Shown here in pieces: positions 50,374-57,264 of a DNA stretch of 64,000 nt (its first letter is position 1; each line of letters begins with the position of its first letter). The position numbers and the translations under genes are program-made. Location: IMG/VR virus record IMGVR_UViG_3300013136_000003, positions 1 to 64,000 of that record; one strand, 5' to 3'. The notes beneath the pieces are model-generated. The model made no database searches and was not told the DNA's origin. It was given only the letters and a program-made list of their open reading frames with translations. Source of the stretch: a virus.

Positions 50374-50925
50374 TTAAGTAGGGTAAGAAGTTCTTCCAGC
50401 ATCTGGCGGTGGAGGAGTTGGTTCTGGATCCTGACCGGTTTGATCTCCTCTAGACTGTCCGCTTGGGTAAGGTCGTTGATCATAACCGTATCCCTGATCG
50501 TAGCCGCCGTTATCATAGCCTTGATCATAACCATATCCCTGATCGTAACCGTAACCATTTCCGTAACCTCCGCCGTATCTAGGATCGTAATCGCCAAACC
50601 GTTTCTGTCTCTGTATCTGCCACGTGATGTACCCTCCGACCGCAAACTCAAGAGATGCCCACATGATGAAATCGTACATTGTGAGATCCTGGTACTTAAA
50701 GATCAAGAAGAGTATCATCCCCAACTGGCCGACGATAAACGAAAAACCTGACTCCATTCTCTTCTTTGAAAAGTAAGATGGTTGACTTGAATAGAGTTTG
50801 CCTATCTCTTGAATGAACCACTTGGTGTTGTTCCAGCCAAAGAACCAATCGTTCCTTCCTCTAGGAGGTGGAGTTGGCCTAGGTCTAGGTCTTGGTCTGT
50901 GATTTCGGTTACGGTTCGAAGTCAT
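50374..50925 (-). CDS. Membrane protein with Arg/Pro N-terminus and Gly/Tyr-rich tail
   Basis: 183 residues. Begins with Arg/Pro repeats (NHRPRPRPRPTPPPRGR), has two hydrophobic segments (GFSFIVGQLGMILFLIF; MYDFIMWASLEFAVGGYITW), then a low-complexity tail of GYGYDQGYDNG repeats and a Pro-rich end. The tail is disordered and tyrosine-rich, of the sort that can phase-separate. Start overlaps the preceding minus-strand gene by 17 bases. Confidence 0.7.
   Translation of the reverse strand: MTSNRNRNHRPRPRPRPTPPPRGRNDWFFGWNNTKWFIQEIGKLYSSQPSYFSKKRMESGFSFIVGQLGMILFLIFKYQDLTMYDFIMWASLEFAVGGYITWQIQRQKRFGDYDPRYGGGYGNGYGYDQGYGYDQGYDNGGYDQGYGYDQRPYPSGQSRGDQTGQDPEPTPPPPDAGRTSYPT
50440..50590. repeat. 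Repeats coding the Gly/Tyr/Asp-rich tail
   Basis: Units of the type ATAACCATATCCCTGATC / GTAACCGTA recur every 15-18 bases on the plus strand, coding the YGYDQG repeats on the minus strand. Confidence 0.7.
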
Positions 50926-51253
50926 TGCTCTCTGATACGTTGTACTTTTTCATCGGTGCTGACCGCTGGTCAGTTAGATCTCGCCACAGGTCTCTAACAT
51001 CTGGTTGTCCAAGAGCCCCGGTCTGAACCATCGTGTAAAATTCATTGTCAGAATTTTGCATCATGCTAAACCAAGTCTCAAGGCTGGGTTTTTTGTCCAG
51101 CTCTTTCACTCTGACCTTTAGCCGTCTGAACCTTGGAAAAAGTTCAAACTCGTAACGCGTTCCCTTGTACCGACGGTTCATGTCCAAGTCCGAGAGGTTT
51201 CTTAAAGGCCTAGCATTTTCGCTAATCCATTGATCGAATGTTAAAATGTCCAT
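50909..51253 (-). CDS. Small protein with capsid-targeting-like N-terminus
   Basis: 114 residues from the ATG at 51253; the longer upstream reading crosses the promoter box and is rejected. N-terminus MDILTFDQWISENARPL fits the shared motif (FDQWISE before N). The mature part is basic (RYKGTRYEFELFPRFRRLKVRVKEL), as expected for a DNA-associated internal protein. Confidence 0.7.
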   Translation of the reverse strand: MDILTFDQWISENARPLRNLSDLDMNRRYKGTRYEFELFPRFRRLKVRVKELDKKPSLETWFSMMQNSDNEFYTMVQTGALGQPDVRDLWRDLTDQRSAPMKKYNVSESNDFEP

Positions 51254-51260
51254 GCTACTG

Positions 51261-51268
51261 TTATTTAT
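51261..51268 (-). promoter_or_regulatory. Late-type promoter box (minus of a divergent pair)
   Basis: GAATAAATAACAG, 7 bases before ATG 51253. Confidence 0.55.
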
Positions 51269-51280
51269 TCTGAGAAGCGG

Positions 51281-51288
51281 ATAAATAA
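51281..51288 (+). promoter_or_regulatory. Late-type promoter box (plus of a divergent pair)
   Basis: GGATAAATAAAG, 19 bases before ATG 51308; context identical to the box at 7018 (GGATAAATAAAGAAAAAG). Confidence 0.65.
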
Positions 51289-51307
51289 AGAAAAAGAATC
51301 TAGCCAC

Positions 51308-51757
51308 ATGCCTATTCAAATGTATGAGGAATGGTTGAAAGAGTCGGAAAAAGTCGATCCTCAAGCTGTTCCAACCGCTAGCCCAACTACTCAACCGGCT
51401 CCTAGCACTGATGTTCCGCCAGTCGGAGACATTCCGCTAGAAATCTCTCCAGAGGGTTCGCCTGAACCTACGACTGACTCTGTTGGTGAACCTGCTTCCG
51501 AATTGGAAGAGTTCGAACAGATAGACACTACTAGGAGAGACGCGATAAAAGCATTCAAAGACAAGCAGAAAGAGTACATGGAAATTCCGATCGAAATTAG
51601 GAACAGTCCTACTACCGACGAGGATAAGACGAAAGTTGAGAGCATAAAAGCTGAACTACAGACTCTAAACACAGCAATGAAAGATGCTGTTGCTGCTTAC
51701 GACGCTTTTAACGATAAGATGCTAGGTTCCTCATCTGATGCAAACGAAGAGCCGTAA
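51308..51757 (+). CDS. Acidic small protein with capsid-targeting-like N-terminus
   Basis: 149 residues. MPIQMYEEWLKESEKVD follows the motif (Y-x-x-W-L-x-E then S). A Pro/Thr/Ser-rich linker (30-70) leads to a helical domain (RRDAIKAFKDKQKEYMEIP; LQTLNTAMKDAVAAYDAF). It heads a plus-strand trio (51308, 51775, 52014), all carrying the motif. Confidence 0.7.
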   Translation: MPIQMYEEWLKESEKVDPQAVPTASPTTQPAPSTDVPPVGDIPLEISPEGSPEPTTDSVGEPASELEEFEQIDTTRRDAIKAFKDKQKEYMEIPIEIRNSPTTDEDKTKVESIKAELQTLNTAMKDAVAAYDAFNDKMLGSSSDANEEP

Positions 51758-51774
51758 AATAATCACGCAAGTTC

Positions 51775-51996
51775 ATGAAACAGTTAGTTCTCGGCTTTGG
51801 ACAGTTCGTTAACGAGATGTTCGCCCAAAATGAGAGCCATGAAAAGAAATCTGCCTGCTGCGGAGCAGCCGTGTTGGAAGACGGTTGTTGCTCTGACTGC
51901 GGTGCAGCTGAACCGAAGGAAGTAAATGAAAACCCAGAAGCAGCAGGTGCTGCTCACATACACAAATCCACCGGCACAGAGCCTAAGGACGTGTAA
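51775..51996 (+). CDS. Small zinc-ribbon protein with capsid-targeting-like N-terminus
   Basis: 73 residues. MKQLVLGFGQFVNEMFAQN has the motif (GQFVNE then M). The rest is a mini zinc ribbon (SACCGAAVLEDGCCSDCGA) and a short polar end. After cleavage at the Glu, a ~58-residue metal-binding peptide would remain. Confidence 0.7.
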   Translation: MKQLVLGFGQFVNEMFAQNESHEKKSACCGAAVLEDGCCSDCGAAEPKEVNENPEAAGAAHIHKSTGTEPKDV

Positions 51997-52013
51997 AAAG
52001 AACGCTAAACAGC

Positions 52014-52772
52014 ATGAAACAGTTTATTTTAGATTTTAAGGGATTCGTCAACGAGAATTTCGATCCAGAAAACGAACCTATCGTTTCAGGAGAAGGCGGA
52101 GTTGAAACCGCTGAACTGCCAAAGGAAGTCGGAGACATCGCAGCGTCCATCATCAACGGAAATTTTGAAGGTCACAAGATCATCGGAGTAGACGGGGATA
52201 CGATAAGAGTGAAAACTTCAAAGCAAGATTTCAAGTATGCTCCAGACGTTCTCACGCTAAGGGACATGGGATTTGAAGCATGGAGTGGTAAACCGTACGA
52301 CGTAAAGTTGGAACTCGACGATGCTGATCCAGCAACCGGCGAACTTTCGTACTTCATAGAGTTCACACCAAAAGCAGCCAGGAGAGCAAAGGTTGAAACC
52401 GGAGAGGATGACAACGAGGTAGAGGACGAGTACACAAAACCTAGTGAGTTTGAAGATCTTCCGGAAACTCCCGAAGAAGATACAACTGGTGTGGTTGGTA
52501 AGGGTGATAACTTGTTCAAGGACGAGGATGAACTCCCACCATCAGAAGACGAAGAAGATGAACTTTACGAGGGTCGTAAGAAAGCTCAGACCGGCGGATT
52601 CCCAAAGCTGAAGATCAAGCAAGCTCCTAAGAAGGACAACCCTAATCTCAACATACCTAAGGTTAAAGGAAAGGGATTTAAGCCTGAAACTAAGTTCGAT
52701 CTCATGAAGAAAGACCCGAAAAAGATGGTCGAGGTTGACAAAGAAAAGAAAGAACCTCCTATCAAAAAGTAA
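52014..52772 (+). CDS. Acidic/basic two-part protein with capsid-targeting-like N-terminus
   Basis: 252 residues. MKQFILDFKGFVNENFDPE shares the motif and the MKQ start with the preceding gene. A folded domain (50-125) is followed by an acidic stretch (about 125-185) and a strongly basic Lys/Pro tail (PKLKIKQAPKKDNPN; EKKEPPIKK). A basic tail of this type suits DNA-bound internal head proteins. Ends at a terminator. Confidence 0.7.
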   Translation: MKQFILDFKGFVNENFDPENEPIVSGEGGVETAELPKEVGDIAASIINGNFEGHKIIGVDGDTIRVKTSKQDFKYAPDVLTLRDMGFEAWSGKPYDVKLELDDADPATGELSYFIEFTPKAARRAKVETGEDDNEVEDEYTKPSEFEDLPETPEEDTTGVVGKGDNLFKDEDELPPSEDEEDELYEGRKKAQTGGFPKLKIKQAPKKDNPNLNIPKVKGKGFKPETKFDLMKKDPKKMVEVDKEKKEPPIKK

Positions 52773-52783
52773 ATCAGACACTT

Positions 52784-52810
52784 AAAAAGCCGGCTAGTCC
52801 GGCTTTTTTT
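52784..52810 (+). terminator. Rho-independent terminator
   Basis: AAGCCGG and CCGGCTT stem around CTAGT, followed by T7; closes the 51.3-52.8 kb transcript. Confidence 0.85.
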
Positions 52811-52811
52811 G

Positions 52812-52832
52812 TTAAAGATTGGTACATTATCT
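52812..52832 (+). promoter_or_regulatory. Candidate promoter of the CAP-domain gene
   Basis: AAAGATTGGTACATTATC, right behind the terminator and about 13 bases before ATG 52845; resembles GATTGTAAGATAG and AATTGGTAAGATAG in the early region. Confidence 0.4.
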
Positions 52833-52844
52833 AAAAACGCAGAC

Positions 52845-53393
52845 ATGAAAAAAGCAATCCTAGCAGCGGTTTTTACTATACTATCGATTGCCGCTATTTC
52901 CCAAACCATCGAGCAAGCCTTCGTAGACAAGCTCAACGAAGTAAGAAAGGAAAAGAACCTTCCTGCTTTCGTAAGAGCAAGTGAGTTTGATTCAGCAGCC
53001 AAAGTTCAATCAACGTGGATGGTCAAGACCGTAACATTAAGTCACCAGCAAACCGTTCAGGTTCCAGGAATGAAATTGTTAGCTTACCCATGGGACCGTG
53101 GTCGTGAGTACGGAGTGGATGTTCTTTCAGAAAATTTGATACTGGCCGTGCAGTACAAAAACAACGGAATGACCGATTCTCTGTCTGTTGGAAATTCGAT
53201 ATTCCAAGTGTGGCACGATTCGAAGAACCACTTACAGAACATGATGGTCAATTACGGATCCGCTGTCGTTCCGACGATAGGCATAGCCATCACGGAATTT
53301 CCGGAGAGTAACAGTTGTTCAGTGGTTGCCGTGTTCGGAGTTAGACCTTTCCCGTCTGAGCTAGCAAGTTCGGAACATTCTCCGAACAAATAG
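52845..53393 (+). CDS. Secreted CAP/SCP-domain protein
   Basis: 182 residues from ATG 52845, where a signal peptide begins (KKAILAAVFTILSIAAISQ). The CAP fold is visible: FVDKLNEVRKEKNLPAFVRASEFDSAAKVQSTWM, LSHQQT (the usual His of the CAP cavity), SENLILAV and FQVWHDSKNHLQNMM (Trp-x-x-Ser-x-x-His helix). CAP proteins are secreted and of diverse function. A phage version exported by the host may modify the surface or envelope. The 3' end overlaps the next minus-strand gene by 53 bases. Confidence 0.8.
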   Translation: MKKAILAAVFTILSIAAISQTIEQAFVDKLNEVRKEKNLPAFVRASEFDSAAKVQSTWMVKTVTLSHQQTVQVPGMKLLAYPWDRGREYGVDVLSENLILAVQYKNNGMTDSLSVGNSIFQVWHDSKNHLQNMMVNYGSAVVPTIGIAITEFPESNSCSVVAVFGVRPFPSELASSEHSPNK

Positions 53394-54414
53394 TTGATAT
53401 TGAAAATCTTGTAGCTTCCAGAGGTGAAAACACTCTGATCTTAAAGGAATCGTTTTCCCAACCTTTCGTAACAGTAACCGCGTAAACTCCCTCTTCTGCT
53501 CTCTGGTATTGACCTTTGACCACGTTCCAAGTGCCGTCCTGGTTTATTGCATTGGGCTGCAACTCTCTAACTGTCTTAGTGCTACCAAGCGCTCTTAACT
53601 CTGCGTTTATTTTTTCTTCAAGGTCAGGAATGGCTGATAACTTAGAGGCTAAAGTTGCAGATCCTTGAAAAGCACTCAAAAATTCAGTGTCCTTATACTT
53701 CACGTAAAACATATCAGGTATGTGAAGAGAATTAAAGGATAGCGTTATCGTGTTTCCTGCGGCTATCGTGAGTACCAAGTCAGCTGAGTAACCGGCGTAA
53801 TTGTTTTCGGCTGTCCCCATCTTGCCGTTAAAAAGACGATCTCTTAAACCGCAAGGAACTTTGATAGCTTCAGGAATTGGAGTTCCTGTCTGGACTAACT
53901 TCATCGATACGTACTGCCATTGCTTTCTTTCTTCTGGTGTATTTCCTGCACCCTGGTTAGGTTTTAGAACCTTTCTAAATTCTACTTTAGTCAACAGTCC
54001 CTGAGGAGTAGTCTTTAGAGATTCAGATAAGATGTTAGTTATCAACTGTTCCATGGTAGTTAACCTAGCTTCGCACAGCAGAGCGTTTCCGCTCGGATCG
54101 TTCTGTCCATTCCCTGTGTAACCCTCACTTTGCAACTTTTGAACGAGCTGAGGAGTCAACCGTAAAGTTGAGGTGGACGCGGTGAGTTCGATGATTGTCT
54201 TGCCGTTCATGTACTTTGGAATGAGAAGTTCAGCAAAAACAGGTTTAAGATCGGTTTTCAAAATTTCTACCTGGTTAGGTGGGATTTCGGACGCCAGGTA
54301 CCTACCACTTTCGAAGTTAAAGGCAAACTTTACTTCCTGGTTTAAGCCCACCTGAAAGGCCTCAGTCACCTCAGAGAACAATGATTCGAACAGCTGTATG
54401 TACTTGGTTTTCAT
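53341..54414 (-). CDS. Probable virion protein with capsid-targeting-like N-terminus
   Basis: 357 residues from ATG 54414. MKTKYIQLFESLFSEVTEAF resembles the shared motif (LFESLFSE then V) and the T4 peptide start MKTY. The body is beta-rich (KFAFNFESGRYLASEIP; ITLSFNSLHIPDMFYVKYK) without an enzyme motif. Late-type box upstream. Virion or internal head protein by context. Confidence 0.65.
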   Translation of the reverse strand: MKTKYIQLFESLFSEVTEAFQVGLNQEVKFAFNFESGRYLASEIPPNQVEILKTDLKPVFAELLIPKYMNGKTIIELTASTSTLRLTPQLVQKLQSEGYTGNGQNDPSGNALLCEARLTTMEQLITNILSESLKTTPQGLLTKVEFRKVLKPNQGAGNTPEERKQWQYVSMKLVQTGTPIPEAIKVPCGLRDRLFNGKMGTAENNYAGYSADLVLTIAAGNTITLSFNSLHIPDMFYVKYKDTEFLSAFQGSATLASKLSAIPDLEEKINAELRALGSTKTVRELQPNAINQDGTWNVVKGQYQRAEEGVYAVTVTKGWENDSFKIRVFSPLEATRFSISTICSENVPNLLAQTGKV

Positions 54415-54440
54415 GCTAGACAAAAATGGGGCGATTTTAG

Positions 54441-54448
54441 TTATTTAT
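54441..54448 (-). promoter_or_regulatory. Late-type promoter box ATAAATAA
   Basis: AGATAAATAACTA on the minus strand, 26 bases before ATG 54414. Confidence 0.55.
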
Positions 54449-54478
54449 CTCCTCACGTATTCTAATTAGCTATCGATC

Positions 54479-54807
54479 CTACAGGCGAAGAAGTATCTTC
54501 AACTGGCCGTCGTAGGTGTACTGCATGGTGATGGCCGATCCCGACAGAGTGTACGTGTTGGTTGAGCTGTCGCCCCAGTCGGTGTCGATTACCGCCCCCG
54601 AATTTCCAGCTATGGAGAACCCCTGAGGGTACGATGTCGGAAAGCTGTAGTTGTCTGACGGAGCATCGACGAAGAAGGCAATGACCGGCCCTCCGCCCGG
54701 AGTCTCCGGTAACAGCAGGACCTGGTTGGCCGGGCTAGGGTCGACCGTGTCCAGTTCCACCGTGCTGTTGGTTTAGTAGCTCTAACTACGACTCTCGCGT
54801 GCGCCAT
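54479..54807 (-). CDS. Small fibre-like protein with a frame break
   Basis: Two minus-strand frames together make one protein of about 109 residues: the start AHARVVVRATKP from ATG 54807, then a -1 shift near ACTAAACCAACAG into STVELDTVDPSPANQVLLLPE and an all-beta end (YTLSGSAITMQYTYDGQLKILLRL). The second frame could instead start at GTG 54760. It looks like a small fibre or decoration beta-domain and has a weak late-type box (AGATAAATG) upstream. Indel or recoding is undecided. Confidence 0.55.
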
Positions 54808-54951
54808 GTTCCGGTAAGTTAAGGTTCTTTCATTTATCTATTCGCAGCACCCGCTCGCGCCCAAGTGTGGGGTAACTCGGCGGGTGCACAGCACTGCAAA
54901 CCCAAAACCGGGGCTCGGTAAGGCAGTAAAAGACCCAAAATTCAGAACTAT

Positions 54952-55350
54952 ATGCCGAACCGCAAGGAAAAGTTAAAAGAGCTCGAAAAGTTCGCCGAAG
55001 CTCTGGCCAAGGACGTGATCTCCAAGGACCTTGACAAGCTCAAGAGCGACATCATACTGGTCCTGTACCTGTCGGTAGCGGGCATGTCACCGAGCAAAGT
55101 GCCGATCCTAGCGAGGTCAGCGGCAGAGGGCCTTCACCAAGCCGTCCCGGACGCCAGGCTGGTCGTCATACCGACGAGCAACCAGGATACCCGGCTTGAG
55201 TGCATCAACCCCCGCTTAGCCGAGCCTGAAGAGAGAGCAAAACTCCTCGAAACCATGGAAAAAGTGGACCGAGACTTCCAGGAGTTCCTAAAAGCGGTAA
55301 GTTTGCCAAAAGAAGAAAAAAGTGAAACACACCAAGAGAACCGTGCTTAG
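54952..55350 (+). CDS. Hypothetical early-region protein, 132 residues
   Basis: First gene of the GC-richer region. Charged helices at both ends (NRKEKLKELEKFAEALAKDV; LLETMEKVDRDFQEFLKAV) and a central SKVPILARSAAEGLHQAVPDARLVVI segment. No recognised motif. Overlaps the next gene by 29 bases. Confidence 0.65.
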   Translation: MPNRKEKLKELEKFAEALAKDVISKDLDKLKSDIILVLYLSVAGMSPSKVPILARSAAEGLHQAVPDARLVVIPTSNQDTRLECINPRLAEPEERAKLLETMEKVDRDFQEFLKAVSLPKEEKSETHQENRA

Positions 55351-55648
55351 GGTCCTTTACTGGGTTCAAGTGCTCCTTTTCGTACCAGCTCAAATTGCTC
55401 TGGTAATCCACTTAATCTGGATCCCGTACTGGCTCCTGACTGGGCGCAACGTCTTCAGCGATTACACCAACTGGCAGCCCCTATCGTTTTACGGGTTCTT
55501 ACCGAGCAACAAGGAGCTTGACATGGTCGGAAAGAGCAAGCACACCAGAGACAGGAAAGGTCACCGCACGAACACGTGCTTCGGAACAGGATACGACAGC
55601 GCTTTCGGGTTCGGCGACAGGAGCCTGTGGGACCGGCTCGACGATTAA
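55322..55648 (+). CDS. Small membrane protein with basic C-terminal tail
   Basis: 108 residues from GTG. A membrane segment (VLYWVQVLLFVPAQIALVIHLIWIPYWLL) near the N-terminus and a polar, Gly/Arg/His-rich tail (SKHTRDRKGHRTNTCFGTGYDSAFGFGD). Type of short host-interaction protein common in early regions; function unknown. Confidence 0.6.
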   Translation: MKHTKRTVLRVLYWVQVLLFVPAQIALVIHLIWIPYWLLTGRNVFSDYTNWQPLSFYGFLPSNKELDMVGKSKHTRDRKGHRTNTCFGTGYDSAFGFGDRSLWDRLDD

Positions 55649-55752
55649 AGGAATAAATAGGGTAAACAAGCCCAACCAAATTAAAAAACAGAGATACTTT
55701 CTTCAGCAACCTTTGCCGGATAAATGCCAGGCGGTTCATAAGCGCTTTAGTA

Positions 55753-55881
55753 GTGCTAGCGATAGCAGCTTACTTGCTGAGAGCTGGACTGAACCCGCTG
55801 GAAGTCTTCGTAGCTGAGTTCGTCCCAGCTTTCCTAGTCTTCCTTGACTGGTACCTAACCGATTGCAAAAAAAAGCGATAG
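55753..55881 (+). CDS. Very small hydrophobic protein, uncertain start
   Basis: 42 codons from GTG: VLAIAAYLLRAGLNPLEVF, AEFVPAFLVFLDWYL, then a basic end. One to two membrane segments. The frame is open further upstream (through RRFISALV) but has no ATG, so the start is unclear. A terminator follows 72 bases later. Confidence 0.45.
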   Translation: MLAIAAYLLRAGLNPLEVFVAEFVPAFLVFLDWYLTDCKKKR

Positions 55882-55952
55882 AAACAGACCCCCAGCCCGG
55901 GGAGAATTTCCAACCCAGAGAAACGATACATTCAGAAACGCGAAAACCCAGA

Positions 55953-55981
55953 CCGGCCCCCAATAGGGGCCGGCTTTGCTT
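55953..55981 (+). terminator. Strong hairpin, probable terminator
   Basis: CCGGCCCC and GGGGCCGG pair perfectly (8 bp) around CAATA, followed by a broken T tract (CTTTGCTTT). Confidence 0.6.
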
Positions 55982-55990
55982 TAACCGAGA

Positions 55991-56122
55991 AAAAAGGTAC
56001 CGGGAGCTCTCCTGGACCTGGGGAACTCAGGAAACCGAAAAAGCTCGGGGATCGGACCCCAGGACTTGGGGATTTGGGAAAAAAACAAAAGTGCACTTGC
56101 CGAGCTCCCGGTACATCTTTTT
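55991..56122. ncRNA. Long inverted-repeat element, candidate structured RNA
   Basis: GTACCGGGAGCTC (55997) and GAGCTCCCGGTAC (56102) are perfect 13-base complements, extended outward by AAAAAG/CTTTTT across a 2-base bulge. Inside, CCTGGGG and CCCCAGG form a second stem and A-rich single-stranded loops remain. No reading frame fits. The strand is not determined: read on plus, the outer stem ends in T5 like a terminator. Could be a small RNA, a regulatory leader or a protein-binding DNA site. Confidence 0.6.
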
Positions 56123-56148
56123 ACCAGTGCATATAAGGCCCCCAGGCA

Positions 56149-56262
56149 CCTCCCGGAGTGACCCTGGCGCACCTCCTGGAGTAGCCTGGGGTGACCTCCA
56201 GGAGTCACCTGGCAGGCCTTCTTGGAGCAGCCCTGGCCGGTGCCAGGCCAACCTCCCGGAGT
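56149..56262. repeat. Tandem 23-bp palindromic GC-rich repeats
   Basis: Unit approximately ACCTCCnGGAGTnnCCTGG. The palindromic core CTCC-n-GGAG starts at 56150, 56173, 56196 and (degenerate TTCTTGGAG) 56219, exactly 23 bases apart, and a fifth core at 56253 is 34 bases on. Period and symmetry suggest a cluster of dimer-binding sites or an origin-like iteron array, or a chain of RNA hairpins. No ATG-start frame through it is convincing. Confidence 0.8.
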
Positions 56263-56289
56263 AGACACCCGCCTGGCGGGCTTGGCCGC

Positions 56290-56400
56290 CTAGGTACCGT
56301 CGGCTACCAGGCCGGCGTACGGGTCCAGGCTCTTGGCAGGCTTGAGGATTCCGAGCTTGCGCATGGCGCGGTACTTGAGGGTTAGGAGCTTGAGCTTCAT
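56290..56400 (-). CDS. Micro-protein, 36 residues
   Basis: Start at ATG 56400 because an early-type promoter ends 21 bases upstream; the longer reading would begin inside that promoter. Basic: MKLKLLTLKYRAMRKLGIL then KPAKSLDPYAGLV. Unknown function; typical early small protein. Confidence 0.6.
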   Translation of the reverse strand: MKLKLLTLKYRAMRKLGILKPAKSLDPYAGLVADGT

Positions 56401-56421
56401 GGCTTCTGCAATTTGGTTAAG

Positions 56422-56453
56422 TAAATATAAGACCTTTTCGCGAAAGGAAAAAA
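56422..56453 (-). promoter_or_regulatory. Early-type promoter
   Basis: Minus strand: TTTTTTCC, 16 bases, TATATTTA. Drives the 36-residue gene; the -7 half is a near-perfect host TAnnTTTG element. Confidence 0.75.
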
Positions 56454-56774
56454 TCAGGCCTGACCTTTCTTGACCTCGTTCATCACGCACTCGATCATGC
56501 GGTTGATGTACTCCTCGTACTTCGGCTCCGGCTTCGGCATCCCGCCCAGCATGTACATGTTCTCGAGCGCGGCTCTCAGCTGGTTCCTGATACTCGACTC
56601 GTTCTTCAGCGGCTGGCCGGTCAGCTCAGCGTAAGCGCTGTTGAACTCGTCAAGCGTCAGTTCCCGTTGGTTAGCGTAATTGACCTCGTGAAAGGTCACA
56701 ATCGCTCCGCGTACCTGAAGAACCTTGACCTGAACGGCCGGGTTCGAGTTCTTGGTGTAAGTCTTTCCTACCAT
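56454..56774 (-). CDS. Small early protein, 106 residues
   Basis: Starts 20 bases after an early-type promoter. N-terminal beta segment (KVLQVRGAIVTFHEV) and helical C-terminal half (ELTLDEFNSAYAELTGQPL; YEEYINRMIECVMNEVKKG). No recognised domain. Confidence 0.7.
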   Translation of the reverse strand: MVGKTYTKNSNPAVQVKVLQVRGAIVTFHEVNYANQRELTLDEFNSAYAELTGQPLKNESSIRNQLRAALENMYMLGGMPKPEPKYEEYINRMIECVMNEVKKGQA

Positions 56775-56794
56775 AAGTTAGTTAGTTTGTAAGG

Positions 56795-56826
56795 TAAAAG
56801 TAACCAAAGAAACTGACAGGAAAAAA
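56795..56826 (-). promoter_or_regulatory. Early-type promoter
   Basis: Minus strand: TTTTTTCC, 16 bases, TACTTTTA; 20 bases before ATG 56774. Confidence 0.75.
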
Positions 56827-57213
56827 TCAGTCGTTGGAACCTTCCCACCTCACGTGGCCGTTGCCGACCACTTCCAAGCGGACGGCGTACTCTATGTCGT
56901 TGTAACCGCAGGTCACGGTGTTGCCCCGCACGTCGAATACTTCCATGGGTACCGAGTGCTGAAGGTCGCGAGCGTAAACGTCTATGAACTGACCGACTCG
57001 CGGAGCTTTAGCTCTCAGCTTTGGGCTGGTGGCCGTGACGACAGGGTCGCGGGGCAAGCTCCTCAGCTCCGACTCTTCCGCGTTGATGGCTGCTTCTATG
57101 TCAGCCACGATGCTGTCCAAGTTGGCGATGTCGAATTCCTGGTGCTGGATCCCCTCGCAACGGTCAAGGATCGCGTCCTTGATCCTCTGCTTGGTCTTTT
57201 CTGAAAAGTTCAA
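56827..57213 (-). CDS. Small early protein, probable TTG start
   Basis: About 128 residues if translation begins at TTG 57213 (NFSEKTKQRIKDAIL), since an early-type promoter ends at 57233 and any start further upstream would lie in it. A helical N-terminal half is followed by a beta-rich end (RVGQFIDVYARDLQHSV; GNTVTCGYNDIEYAVRLEVV). It shares a general layout with the 106-residue neighbour (a short 'RG..VT' beta motif), suggesting distant duplication. Function unknown. Confidence 0.6.
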   Translation of the reverse strand: MNFSEKTKQRIKDAILDRCEGIQHQEFDIANLDSIVADIEAAINAEESELRSLPRDPVVTATSPKLRAKAPRVGQFIDVYARDLQHSVPMEVFDVRGNTVTCGYNDIEYAVRLEVVGNGHVRWEGSND

Positions 57214-57232
57214 GTTGTTCGATTTGATAAGG

Positions 57233-57264
57233 TAAAAGTAACCAATCCAGCTGAAAGGAAAAAA
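57233..57264 (-). promoter_or_regulatory. Early-type promoter
   Basis: Minus strand: TTTTTTCC, 16 bases, TACTTTTA. Fixes the start region of the downstream gene. Confidence 0.75.

Noticed and set aside
56027-56268. Long overlapping frames on both strands through the GC-rich repeats
   Set aside because: They arise from the repeat composition, contradict one another, lack promoters and starts, and would span the palindromes.
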